Counted from the first letter of the stretch, positions 1 to 6,718 are shown. The stretch is DNA of 22,843 bases from SVEL01 sp964573715 (GCA_964573715.1 CAZNKR010000029.1:1-22843), one strand, 5' to 3'. Program-made: numbers and translations. Notes: a model not told the origin generated them from the sequence alone.

Positions 1-2
1 GT

Positions 3-119
3 TATGAATATTTACAGATTCACACAGAAAAAGATTTGATTGTAAATCTGCGGAAGAGACTGAAGACTATAATTGATAATTCAAAAGATTGGAGTCGAGA
101 TGAAGTTGAAAAAAACTGA
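3..119 (+). CDS. C-terminal end of an unidentified protein, cut by the window edge
   Basis: An open frame enters from the left edge and stops at TGA 117-119, giving 38 residues. The composition is that of a charged helical tail, with segments such as LRKRLKTIIDN and DWSRDEVEKN, and not of random AT-rich DNA. It overlaps the start of the exonuclease gene at 100 by 20 bases, an arrangement usual for translationally coupled genes. I do not recognise the family. The open frame could be chance because it is short. Confidence 0.4.
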   Translation, partial: YEYLQIHTEKDLIVNLRKRLKTIIDNSKDWSRDEVEKN

Positions 120-684
120 AAATAGATTTGTATTTATAGACACTGAAACGGGAGGCATAATACCTGAAAAACATTCGTTGTTGTCCATTGGTCTAGTTGT
201 GTGGGACAAAACTCAAGGAATTATAGGAACCAAAGAATTTTTTATAAAGAATGAAGAATATATTGTCACAGCGGAATCAAAAAAAATTAATAAGTTTAAT
301 ATAGAAGAGCACGAACAAAAAGCTAAGCCTGGAAAAATAGTGATAAAGGAAATGCTTAATTTTTTGTTCCTCTATTTTAAAAAAGATGAACGTATAATAT
401 TGGTAGGTCATAATGTTCAATTTGATATTAATTTTTTAAAGCAATTTATGAAAAAAGAAAATCGATCATATAATGAGTATTTTTCTCATAGGTCAATAGA
501 TACATATTCAATTTATAAAATGCTGATTTTAGGAGATATTATAGAAAAAAATATTGAAAGTTCAGCAGAAGCTTTTTCATAATTTGGAATAAAAGTAGTT
601 GGAAGACATCAAGCATTAGGTGATTGCTTAGCAACGGTAGAATTATTTGAAAAATTATTATTGTTAATGAAAAATAAATATTAA
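100..684 (+). pseudogene. DnaQ-type 3'-5' exonuclease, interrupted by an in-frame stop
   Basis: The protein is a DEDD-family exonuclease, as in the proofreading subunit of DNA polymerase III or RNase T. ATG 100 is preferred over the upstream TTG 73 because GGAG at 91-94 lies five bases before it. Exo I is visible as FIDTETGG near the start and Exo II as VGHNVQFDINFL. TAA at 580-582 then ends the frame. The same frame continues without a break to TAA 682-684 and encodes FGIKVVGRHQALGDCLAT, the Exo III block with its catalytic His and Asp. A Tyr codon (TAT or TAC) before FGI probably became TAA. The truncated 160-residue product lacks the third catalytic motif and should be inactive. A sequencing error is possible but several neighbours are broken as well. 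Confidence 0.8.
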
Positions 685-733
685 TAAATATTGATATTGT
701 CTGTCCGGATATTGGGACTGATAAAGGTTTATG

Positions 734-770
734 ATGGAATCAAGATAAAAAAATATCTTGATTCCATTTT
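734..770 (+). terminator. Intrinsic terminator after the broken exonuclease
   Basis: A perfect 14-bp stem, 734-747 with 754-767, encloses a six-A loop and runs into TTTT. It lies 50 bases past the end of the exonuclease frame. Confidence 0.7.
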
Positions 771-926
771 TGCTGAAACAAATGGACAAGTATCGTGTTT
801 GGATGCAATGTATATATTTGAATTTATAGTTGGAGGCTTAAATTTATAAAAAATCATCCAATAGAAGAAAAATCGCAAGAACTTGAATATTTTATGCAGA
901 AATATGATGTGTTTTTCTTATATATA
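771..926 (+). other. Gene-free stretch with two short coding-like pieces
   Basis: No intact gene is visible. Two short open pieces in different frames, 775-849 and 849-932, read like protein (for example KSQELEYFMQKYDVFF) and may be debris of an old gene. Neither has a start with a ribosome site, and I cannot name a family. Confidence 0.25.
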
Positions 927-959
927 TGGTAAAATAGTGCTTGTAGTTTATACTATTTT
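927..959 (+). promoter_or_regulatory. Extended -10 promoter overlapped by an inverted-repeat operator
   Basis: TGGTAAAAT at 927-935 is an extended -10 element about 50 bases before the Cro/C1 regulator. No convincing -35 is seen. Perfect 8-base arms, AAAATAGT at 931-938 and ACTATTTT at 952-959, overlap the -10 and the start site. This is the usual place for self-repression by a small helix-turn-helix protein. The link to the downstream regulator is inferred from position. Confidence 0.4.
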
Positions 960-982
960 GATCATGTTTGATGAGGTAAAAA

Positions 983-1186
983 ATGAAAATCAGTTATAAA
1001 AAACTATGGGTTTTGATCGCACAGAAGGAAATGAGCAAACAAGAATTTAGAGAAGAATTACAAATAGCTTCTGGAACAATGACAAAACTAAATAAGGGAC
1101 AGGAAGTATCAATGTCTGTTATTTTGCGTATATGTGAATATTTCAATTGCAATATTGGAGATATATGCGATGCGGTAAATCAATAA
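983..1186 (+). CDS. Small Cro/C1-type (XRE) helix-turn-helix regulator
   Basis: A 67-residue protein that is essentially one HTH domain of the Cro/C1 class. It runs from KLWVLIAQKEMSKQEFRE through the helix pair around ASGTMTKLNKG to ILRICEYFNCNIGDICD. The C-terminal 'N-C-x-I-G-D-I' ending is common in the short clostridial XRE group found beside mobile, restriction or defence genes. GAGGT lies before ATG 983. It has no effector domain, so it likely acts as a simple dimeric repressor, possibly of its own promoter (inverted repeat at 931-959). Its original partner genes downstream are broken, so it may be a leftover of a lost accessory module. Confidence 0.85.
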   Translation: MKISYKKLWVLIAQKEMSKQEFREELQIASGTMTKLNKGQEVSMSVILRICEYFNCNIGDICDAVNQ

Positions 1187-1209
1187 CAAATTAGGAAAGT
1201 GATAAAATA

Positions 1210-1329
1210 ATGATAGAAAGAATATGCCCGAAGTGCAAAGTTCCAATGAATGGAGAAAAATGCATTAAACCAAATTGTGAATGTAATACAAAAATGTCGT
1301 CTACAATTATTACCACAGGATTTCTTTAA
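1210..1329 (+). pseudogene. Zinc-ribbon N-terminus of a larger protein, truncated
   Basis: A 39-residue frame begins at ATG 1210, 23 bases after the XRE stop. It starts MIERICPKCKVPMNGEKC and continues with CECNTKMSST, giving five cysteines in CxxC-like spacing. This looks like the N-terminal zinc ribbon seen on some clostridial PAPS-reductase-family (DndC-like) proteins, where KMSST is followed by more cysteines. Here the frame loses that continuation and stops at 1327-1329. No remainder of such a protein is recognisable downstream, so most of the gene appears deleted. The family assignment is from memory and weak; the truncated zinc ribbon itself is clear. Confidence 0.45.
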
Positions 1330-1453
1330 TACGACAGCAAGGGTTCAATTTATTGAAAGAAGTGGATATGTACCTGAGGTACGATTTATAACGGAAAATT
1401 ATATGCTTATAATATTTTGCATATACGCTGGAAATAAAACAAAATTAAAACAT

Positions 1454-1475
1454 AGGCTGCTTGTTAAGGCAGCCT
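1454..1475. terminator. Hairpin, possible terminator
   Basis: Seven-base arms AGGCTGC (1454-1460) and GCAGCCT (1469-1475) enclose eight bases. On the plus strand it is followed by A's; on the minus strand it is followed by a U-rich run. If it terminates transcription it does so for leftward transcripts. Confidence 0.3.
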
Positions 1476-1581
1476 AAAAAAGCAGATTGATACACATGGG
1501 GAGTAAAATAATTAGAAAGATAAAAAGAATAAATAGATGCATAGAATTATGAATTAATGTATAATAAGTCTAGACCTTAGA

Positions 1582-1789
1582 ATGGTATCATTTATCTATG
1601 GAGATTCTCATCCGACTTTTAGTGATAGAGTGACAGACGGAAAAGAATATAGAAAAAAATTGTATATATCCTGAAATACTTCAAATTGTTGATAAGTATG
1701 GATTTCCACAAGAATGGAATTCCAAAGGTGAATATGGACCGGAGAGATATATCGAAGTGCATGTATGGACAGATAAAGGCATAAAATAG
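1582..1789 (+). pseudogene. Small conserved protein (GDSHPTFSDR... type), frameshifted
   Basis: ATG 1582 opens a frame with GDSHPTFSDRVTDGKEYRKK that stops at 1672-1674. From 1667 a second frame continues the protein as YPEILQIVDKYGFPQEW and GEYGPERYIEVHVWTDKG to TAG 1787-1789. Joining the two at about 1666 gives a coherent protein of about 69 residues; a two-base deletion explains the shift. I recall similar small proteins in Lachnospiraceae next to proteins like the one at 1806, but know no function. The stop lies 16 bases before the downstream ATG, so the two probably formed a pair. The intact partner suggests the break is recent. Confidence 0.65.
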
Positions 1790-1805
1790 AATTATGGAGG
1801 ATGCT

Positions 1806-2000
1806 ATGGGAAAAATATTAATCAAAGATACCACAAAGCAGGAAAGAATTGCGCTCATTAAAAGTTGGGAACCAGAGGATGAGGCTCTTGATGACAATAC
1901 CATTGATTTATGGGAGATGTATAGGGATTATATAGATGGAAAAAAAGAAATTTCGGAAATTAATGCTTCTTTTAATACGAATTATTTTGTAGAAGATTAA
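1806..2000 (+). CDS. Small acidic protein, partner of the frameshifted gene
   Basis: A 64-residue acidic protein. ATG 1806 is chosen over ATG 1794 because GGAGG at 1796-1800 lies five bases before it. It begins MGKILIKDTTKQERIALIKS and has a WEPEDEALDDNTIDLWEMY stretch rich in Asp and Glu. There is no signal peptide or membrane segment. It is probably a soluble, mainly helical protein. Position suggests it worked with the protein encoded at 1582-1789. Function is unknown; a small acidic protein of a pair can be an antitoxin or immunity factor, but nothing in the sequence proves that. Its last codons and stop lie within the first copy of a 40-bp tandem duplication. Confidence 0.6.
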   Translation: MGKILIKDTTKQERIALIKSWEPEDEALDDNTIDLWEMYRDYIDGKKEISEINASFNTNYFVED

Positions 2001-2055
2001 ATGTTAAATACTTAGTACGAATTATTTTGTAGAAGATTAAATGTTAAATACTTAG
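1976..2055 (+). repeat. Perfect 40-bp tandem duplication
   Basis: 1976-2015 and 2016-2055 are identical and adjacent. The unit covers the last eight codons and the stop of the preceding small gene, plus 15 bases. The copy leaves the gene intact because its stop lies in the first unit. This looks like recent replication slippage or an assembly duplication. Confidence 0.9.
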
Positions 2056-2124
2056 AAAGTAAATTCAACACCGATTTTGCATATAGAAGATTAAGTTCCA
2101 AACTTAAAACAAGGAGACAAACAT

Positions 2125-2376
2125 ATGAAATATATCTGTGAAAATGAAAGAATATATGCTAATGATGAAGACGGCAATCTTGTTGCTGAAATCACTTTCC
2201 CAAGAACAGGAAATAATACCTACACAATAAATCACACTTTTGTTGATGATTCACTTCGTGGACAGGGAATTGCAAAAGAACTAGTGAATATGGCTGTAGA
2301 AAAAATAACTAATGATGGAGGGAAAGTATTAGCAACTTGCTCATATGCAGCCCATATTCTTAGGATGGATAAGTAG
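2125..2376 (+). CDS. Short GNAT-fold acetyltransferase (YjdJ-like), altered C-terminus
   Basis: The 83-residue product is of the very short GNAT class (Acetyltransf_CG). It has an N-terminal beta sheet containing AEITFPR, a VDDSLRGQGIAKEL acetyl-CoA loop with R-x-x-G-x-G/A, and GGKVLATCSYAAH. Family members normally end with a Trp-Phe and a few more residues after the CSYA strand. Here the frame ends ILRMDK instead, and the next bases fall straight into the middle of a second GNAT. The tail is therefore probably foreign sequence created by a deletion. AAGGAG at 2111-2116 supports ATG 2125. The acetyl acceptor is unknown, and activity is uncertain because of the changed tail. Confidence 0.7.
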   Translation: MKYICENERIYANDEDGNLVAEITFPRTGNNTYTINHTFVDDSLRGQGIAKELVNMAVEKITNDGGKVLATCSYAAHILRMDK

Positions 2377-2669
2377 ATTTTTGTAAAGAAAAATGTTTTA
2401 TTAATTTTGAAAAAGAACTGGAAAATATAAAAAATATATATCAGATGGATAATGGTAAAATAATATTAACATATGTGGAAGACAAGCCCGTAGGATGTAT
2501 TGCATATAAAACAATTTGTGACTCATATTGTGAAATTAAACGCCTATATGTTCAAACATCTTACAGAGGAAACAGAATAGGGAGAATGCTTATAAATTGT
2601 ATTGTGTATATGGATTTAAAATAATTGAAGAAAAAGAGGGTTATATCTACATAGTTTTTATTTGGAATT
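2373..2669 (+). pseudogene. GNAT acetyltransferase remnant, both ends damaged
   Basis: From 2373 an open frame without a start reads CKEKCFINFEKELENI, then VEDKPVGCIAYK and EIKRLYVQTSYRGNRIGRML, and stops at 2622-2624. These are the central strands and the acetyl-CoA-binding R-G-x-x-I-G-R loop of a GNAT enzyme. In the frame starting at 2609 it continues as YGFKIIEEKEGYIYIV, typical of the C-terminal Y-G-F block. About 20 residues between the two parts seem missing. The N-terminus is also absent, lost at the junction with the preceding GNAT gene. Confidence 0.65.
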
Positions 2670-2992
2670 TGTGCAGATATAACAAAAGAGGATTTTGTAT
2701 CAATAAGTGTGATTATTGATGGGGAAACTACTACACCTGTATGGGGTACTGATGTTGAAATCCTGTAGTTACAGCTGATGGAACATGTTCGGGTTCAAAG
2801 AAATCTTGCTCATTTACTATTAAGCAGACTTTGTGTATTGAGATTCCTATTTCGTTTGGAGCTAAAATTGATACTGGTGATGCTGTAGTTTCTTGCGGTG
2901 GTATTACCAAAGAGGGATGTGACTGCTTCTCGGTTCTAGCTTCATCAGCTAAGGATAAAATTTCAGAACGCTCAATATTTAGCAGAAGATAA
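2655..2992 (+). pseudogene. Cysteine-rich protein remnant, frameshifted
   Basis: The first frame has GICADITKEDFV and IDGETTTPVWGTDVE and ends at TAG 2766-2768. The second frame picks up in register at PVVTADGTCSGSKKSC, then KQTLCIEIPISFGAKID and VVSCGGITKEGCDC, to TAA 2990-2992. Restoring one A near 2760 joins them as 'DVENPVVTADG'. No start or N-terminus remains. It has seven cysteines and beta-rich composition, resembling surface or spore-associated proteins of clostridia. I cannot name the family. Confidence 0.5.
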
Positions 2993-3003
2993 AAAAATTA
3001 AAG

Positions 3004-3085
3004 GAGCTGTCTCTTCAAAATAATTATATCAATTAAAATGTAAATATATTGATATTAATAAATAAAGAAGAGGCAGCTCTTTTTT
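3004..3085. terminator. Bidirectional terminator between convergent genes
   Basis: 13-base arms 3004-3016 and 3067-3079 pair with one G-U, around a 50-base AT-rich loop. The plus strand continues with six T's (3080-3085) and the minus strand with a T-rich run. It separates the left-arm remnants from the leftward LTA-synthase-like gene, whose stop codon touches the hairpin. The long loop is unusual. Confidence 0.6.
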
Positions 3086-4928
3086 AGTTGCCTGATGGTT
3101 TATCTACAAACATTAACCAGTTTATTTGAGAAATAGTTTTTGAACATTGCTCTGAAATGCTGTCGTTTAGGGAACCTGTAGGAACAATTTCTCCTTTGCT
3201 ATTTATTGATACAAATGTATTGCTGGCTGGATAATCATCAATAGTTGTATAAAGCCATTTATAGTATTGAGAGGTAGTTATATCCATATGATACAAAATG
3301 TAAGGCATAATAAGATATGGACTCATATATTCTTTTTTTTCATAATGAACATTGTAGTTATCTAAAATAAGACATCCTGTATTGTACCTTTTATAGGTAT
3401 CTATTGTAGGATTACCTGTATTAAAGTAGTCAATATTATCATATACATTCTTTCCATCACTAGTTTGAAGGAATGGTAAATGGTCTCCGTAGAATATCAA
3501 TATAGTCGGTTCATCAAGTGTTTGAATATAGTCATATAATTTCTTTAGCATTTTATCTGCGTCATATATACCTTGAGCATATGATTTCATTATTCCTGTT
3601 TCTTCATCGGAAAGAGTACTATTTGTTACTTCTATATCGTAATCATCAAATTTTGACTCATTATATGGCATATGTGCTTCAGCAGTGAGTACCATATAAA
3701 AGGATGGTACATCGTTATCCTTGTTTTCAAAAGCATTGATAATGTTGTCGGCTAAATAGTCATCGCTAATTCGTCCACCTTTTTTTGTGACATCCTGTAA
3801 GTCAGTTTTATAAAAAACATTATCTACACCAAAGTAATTATACACATCATAACAATTAAATAAATTCTTTTCCCAGGCAGATACAATATTTGTACTGTAT
3901 CCGTTATTATTTAATTCACTAATAATGGAAGGAGCATTTTTGTATGCATCATGATTGTATAAGTTCATATAAGGAATAAAACATTCAGGATAGTAGGTTA
4001 ATGATCCACCTGTAAGCATTTCATATTCAGTATTGCATGATATGCCACCAAATACAGGAGAAATCATATCTACATACATTCCTTTGGATTTTAGTTCGTT
4101 ATAATTTTTGGTTATAGGTTTATTGAATTCAACGTTATTTTGTAAATCAACATCCCAAAAGGATTCTGAGAAAACCATGATTATATTTGGTGTTCCAAAG
4201 CTATCATCATCTCGTATATCTACAGTTTTATTTAAGAGCCATTCTGCATCTTCTCTTTTATAGTCATCAGGCTTTCTAAGCATTGATGTTAGGTATTGAC
4301 CATACATTCCAGAAAAAACGCCATGCTGATAATAATAACGCATATTTGTAGTTGTATTATTATTTTTTTCAGCTGTTACTTCATAAAATACTTTGATAAA
4401 TATGTCATTTACAAATGGTATTGGAAGAAGCATAAAAACAATAATTCCTAATGTAACAAAAAGTGTAATAAGTCTTCTTTTTAGACTCTTGAATTTTGAA
4501 TCAAAAAATTTTGCTAAGGTACAAGTGCCAGAGGCAATCACAATATACAAAAGTATATTTTTCCATAAGGAAAGAATAATGGGTATTATAGTATCACTAA
4601 GAATGTCCCCAAAGGTACTTGCTGAATTAAGATATAAAACATCTTTTATGTATATGGGGTTTGCTGAGTATCTGATTTTTACCTGGTTAGCAATTACTAG
4701 AATAAAGAATACAATGGAAGCAGTTAATGTTCCTTTAAAGGTACTTCCAAGAATTGATATAAAAAGCAAGTAAAGTAAAAACAAAATAGCAATATCAAAA
4801 ATATGGGATAAAAATAATGCTGGTTTTTGTTGTGACATATTACACAATTTATAAAAGGATTCAACTGCAATCCAAAGCAGTAATGGTATATATAAATAAT
4901 TAATTCTTTGCTGTCTTAATTTGAACAT
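3084..4928 (-). CDS. LTA-synthase-family membrane phosphatase/sulfatase-fold enzyme
   Basis: 614 residues. The N-terminal third has about five membrane helices (roughly 10-30, 40-60, 68-85, 112-137, 152-175). An extracellular alkaline-phosphatase-superfamily domain follows from about 245. Metal and active-site motifs are present: FSESFWD (Glu255), GGISCNTEYE around 294-303, AEAHMPY (His419) and FYGDHLPF (Asp482, His483). These enzymes cut phosphatidylglycerol or similar lipids outside the cell and add phosphoglycerol to teichoic acids or glycans. The residue aligned with the catalytic Thr of LtaS appears to be Ser297. Start is ATG with AAGGAGA upstream. A consensus promoter lies at 4999-5027. 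Monocistronic. Which polymer or glycan it modifies cannot be told. Confidence 0.85.
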   Translation of the reverse strand: MFKLRQQRINYLYIPLLLWIAVESFYKLCNMSQQKPALFLSHIFDIAILFLLYLLFISILGSTFKGTLTASIVFFILVIANQVKIRYSANPIYIKDVLYLNSASTFGDILSDTIIPIILSLWKNILLYIVIASGTCTLAKFFDSKFKSLKRRLITLFVTLGIIVFMLLPIPFVNDIFIKVFYEVTAEKNNNTTTNMRYYYQHGVFSGMYGQYLTSMLRKPDDYKREDAEWLLNKTVDIRDDDSFGTPNIIMVFSESFWDVDLQNNVEFNKPITKNYNELKSKGMYVDMISPVFGGISCNTEYEMLTGGSLTYYPECFIPYMNLYNHDAYKNAPSIISELNNNGYSTNIVSAWEKNLFNCYDVYNYFGVDNVFYKTDLQDVTKKGGRISDDYLADNIINAFENKDNDVPSFYMVLTAEAHMPYNESKFDDYDIEVTNSTLSDEETGIMKSYAQGIYDADKMLKKLYDYIQTLDEPTILIFYGDHLPFLQTSDGKNVYDNIDYFNTGNPTIDTYKRYNTGCLILDNYNVHYEKKEYMSPYLIMPYILYHMDITTSQYYKWLYTTIDDYPASNTFVSINSKGEIVPTGSLNDSISEQCSKTISQINWLMFVDKPSGN

Positions 4929-4958
4929 AAGTCTCCTTAATCAATCTGTTTTATTTTA

Positions 4959-4979
4959 TATGGGTTAATTTGACCCATA
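4959..4979 (-). promoter_or_regulatory. Inverted repeat in the 5' leader of the LTA-synthase-like gene
   Basis: TATGGGT (4959-4965) and ACCCATA (4973-4979) are perfect 7-base arms around seven bases. They lie about 15-35 bases inside the predicted mRNA, before the ribosome site. It could be an operator or a small RNA hairpin. No regulator is evident in the window. Confidence 0.35.
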
Positions 4980-4998
4980 GGATATCAATAATTTATTT

Positions 4999-5027
4999 AT
5001 TATAGAGTTAGAAAGAAGGAATGTCAA
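4999..5027 (-). promoter_or_regulatory. Consensus sigma-A promoter for the LTA-synthase-like gene
   Basis: On the minus strand TTGACA (5027-5022) and TATAAT (5004-4999) are separated by exactly 17 bases. Both hexamers match consensus perfectly. It is divergent from the CDF promoter. Confidence 0.85.
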
Positions 5028-5052
5028 TTGTAATAGGGGGCCCATCTTCTCA

Positions 5053-5081
5053 TTGACTTTTTATTTATTGTAAATTAAAAT
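5053..5081 (+). promoter_or_regulatory. Sigma-A promoter for the riboswitch-CDF transcript
   Basis: TTGACT (5053-5058), 17 bases, TAAAAT (5076-5081). It predicts a transcript starting near 5088, just before the first helix of the structured leader. Confidence 0.65.
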
Positions 5082-5096
5082 CACTATAAAGAATAT

Positions 5097-5260
5097 CTCT
5101 TTGCACTGCATACCAATCTACAGTACAAACTGAGCAGACCAAGCTTTCGCTTTGAGTCGGGTCACTTATGTGACAGTGGACATTTGCTGCCACGGGACAG
5201 TAGTTACATTTTACTGGTTTCGTGGCTATTTTTTTATTCACGAAGGCAAGTGCCATAGAG
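5097..5260 (+). ncRNA. Structured metal-responsive leader, candidate NiCo (czcD) riboswitch
   Basis: The leader of the CDF gene folds by eye into a closed multi-helix array. The closing pairs are CTCT/AGAG (5097/5257) and GCACT/AGTGC (5103/5249). Inside are CAGT-ACAA-ACTG (5121-5132) within CTGC/GCAG (5106/5134), GACC/GGTC (5137/5160), GTCAC-TTAT-GTGAC (5161-5174), and GTGG/CCAC (5176/5190). Purine motifs GAGCAG, GTGACAG and GGGACAG recur after successive helices. Bases 5190-5193 can instead join a terminator stem, so the two folds compete. NiCo riboswitches are four-helix junctions upstream of CDF exporters that turn genes on by blocking a terminator, and this architecture matches that. I could not run a covariance model, so another class is possible. 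Confidence 0.55.
5189..5235 (+). terminator. Conditional terminator in the CDF leader
   Basis: Stem GCCACG (5189-5194) with CGTGGC (5221-5226), inner stem CAGTA/TACTG (5198-5202/5212-5216), then a run of seven T's at 5229-5235. It lies inside the 5' leader, 60 bases before the CDF start. Its left arm overlaps a helix of the upstream fold, which is how an expression switch works. Confidence 0.65.
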
Positions 5261-5293
5261 TTATCTCATATTATATATTAGGAGGTACTTATT

Positions 5294-6196
5294 ATGGAAA
5301 ACAAACAAGAAAAAGAATTATTAAAGGAAGATTTTGCAAAGGTAGCAACTAAGGTATCTATGGTCAGCATTATAGGTAATATCTTTCTTGCCTTATTTAA
5401 GGCGTTTGCAGGTGTTTTTGCTCATTCAGGGGCAATGATAAGTGATGCGGTTCACTCTTTATCAGATGTTTTTAGTAGTATAATTGTTATTATAGGAGTG
5501 AAATTTTCGGCGAAGGAGTCTGATGAGGATCATCCTTATGGACATGAAAGATTTGAATGTGTAGCGGCTATTGTTTTAGCTGTTGTATTATTAATCACTG
5601 GACTCTTTATTGGACACAATGCTATAGAAAAAATAGGTATTAGAGAATTTGAAAAACTTGTAATACCAGGTGAGCTTGCTATGGTTGCCGCTGTTGTTTC
5701 TATTATCAGTAAAGAAGGAATGTATTGGTATAGTAGATTTTATGCCAAAAAATATGATTCTGGTGCGCTTATGGCAGATGCTTGGCACCACCGTTCTGAT
5801 GCTTTATCATCCATTGGAGCATTAATCGGTATTGCAGGGGCTAGAATTGGATATCCAGTATTGGATTCTATTGCAAGTCTGGTTATTTGTTTATTCATTG
5901 TTAAAGCGTCTTATGACATATTTAAGGATGCTGTTTCAAAAATGGTGGATGAATCATGTGATGAAAAAATGGAGAAGGAACTTTCTGAATGTGTTTTGAA
6001 ACAAGAAGGTGTTGTAGGAATTGATTTGTTGCAAACTCGAGTATTTGGTAATAAAATATACGTTGATATTGAGATTAAGGCAGATGGCAATAAAACATTA
6101 TATGAAAGTCATGCAATAGCTGAAAAAGTACATATGGAGATAGAAAATAATTTTTCTAAAGTTAAGCACATAATGATACATGTTAACCCATCGTAA
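5294..6196 (+). CDS. Cation diffusion facilitator (CDF) metal exporter
   Basis: 300 residues, the usual CDF size. Six membrane helices span about 20-215, followed by a cytoplasmic ferredoxin-like domain (about 215-300). The transport site is readable in helix 2 as SDAVHSLSD (His54, Asp58) and in helix 5 as DAWHHRSD (His165, Asp169). That gives a His-Asp/His-Asp tetrahedral set. The DHPYGHERFE signature follows helix 2. These proteins use the proton gradient to expel divalent metals such as Zn, Co, Ni or Cd. GGAGG at 5281-5285 supports ATG 5294. A riboswitch-like leader controls it; if that is NiCo type, Ni(II)/Co(II) efflux is the expected job. The sequence alone does not fix the metal. Confidence 0.92.
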   Translation: MENKQEKELLKEDFAKVATKVSMVSIIGNIFLALFKAFAGVFAHSGAMISDAVHSLSDVFSSIIVIIGVKFSAKESDEDHPYGHERFECVAAIVLAVVLLITGLFIGHNAIEKIGIREFEKLVIPGELAMVAAVVSIISKEGMYWYSRFYAKKYDSGALMADAWHHRSDALSSIGALIGIAGARIGYPVLDSIASLVICLFIVKASYDIFKDAVSKMVDESCDEKMEKELSECVLKQEGVVGIDLLQTRVFGNKIYVDIEIKADGNKTLYESHAIAEKVHMEIENNFSKVKHIMIHVNPS

Positions 6197-6209
6197 GGTG
6201 TGCTTTTTT
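6164..6209 (+). terminator. Possible terminator at the end of the CDF gene
   Basis: AAGCACA (6164-6170) and TGTGCTT (6199-6205) pair over a 28-base loop and run into T's. The left arm is inside the CDF coding end. The long loop makes it only moderately convincing. Confidence 0.35.
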
Positions 6210-6330
6210 AGTACAAAATTTTCTATAAATAACAAGGCGGCCTAAAGAAAAACTTTCATACAAACGTATCAATCTAATATTCAATTAGTATTTTATTAGC
6301 GAGTCACAAATAACAAATTAGAAAAAATAA

Positions 6331-6608
6331 GAAAGTGTGAAAGAATTGAACGAAAAAAGAAACGGATTTATTACAGCAGTGCATAGAGCTAGATATGAAG
6401 TACAAATAGATAATGAAGAAGTATTTGCAGCCAGATAAAACAATCTGTTTTCTAGGCTCATCAGGTGTTGGTAAATCTACATTTACAAATAAAACGATGG
6501 AAAAGCTATTTAAAACTTCAAAGAGAATCTGAAAAAATATCTGCAAAGGAAGGCAAAAATAAGCTAATTGTAAACAAGAATAAGGTATCAAAAAAATATA
6601 AAAATTAA
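6331..6608 (+). pseudogene. rsgA: Remnant of ribosome-assembly GTPase RsgA
   Basis: Three collinear pieces in three frames survive. First, an N-terminal OB-like piece: NGFITAVHRARYEVQ then NEEVFAAR, ending at TAA 6436-6438. Second, the GTPase P-loop: KTICFLGSSGVGKST at 6437-6481, running to TGA 6530-6532. Third, a charged C-terminal helix: LQRESEKISAKEGKNK to TAA 6606-6608. G-x-S-G-V-G-K-S/T after 'ICFLG' is characteristic of RsgA. The pieces total under 100 residues, whereas RsgA has about 290-350, so most of the GTPase and zinc domain is deleted. A functional copy may exist elsewhere. Confidence 0.6.
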
Positions 6609-6673
6609 ATCTATAAATTTTTGTATATACTAAATAAATTTCAAAAAATATAAAAATATTTTAGCTTGCAGAT

Positions 6674-6710
6674 AACCTCTTTCAATAGTATATTTAGATT
6701 GAAAGAGGTT
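6674..6710 (+). promoter_or_regulatory. Hairpin burying the ribosome site of the HD-domain gene
   Basis: Perfect 13-base arms 6674-6686 and 6698-6710 enclose 11 bases. The right arm contains GAGG (6705-6708), the only Shine-Dalgarno-like sequence before ATG 6719. No U-run follows, so it is not an ordinary terminator. Confidence 0.6.
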
Positions 6711-6718
6711 ACTTTATT

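Noticed and set aside
1250..1477. A 75-residue open frame on the plus strand
   Set aside because: It overlaps the zinc-ribbon frame, starts inside it without a ribosome site, and matches no family clearly. A faint resemblance of its middle to a LysR effector domain was too weak to report.
1619..1903. A 94-residue minus-strand frame
   Set aside because: It is antisense to the two small plus-strand genes, which show better composition and a ribosome site.
4393..4773. A 126-residue plus-strand frame
   Set aside because: It is antisense to the membrane region of the LTA-synthase-like gene.
5065..5256. A 63-residue cysteine-containing minus-strand frame
   Set aside because: It lies on the opposite strand of the structured CDF leader; the hairpins and terminator explain the sequence, and it has no convincing ribosome site.
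6304..6591. A 95-residue minus-strand frame
   Set aside because: It is the reverse strand of the rsgA remnant, whose P-loop motif is clear on the plus strand.
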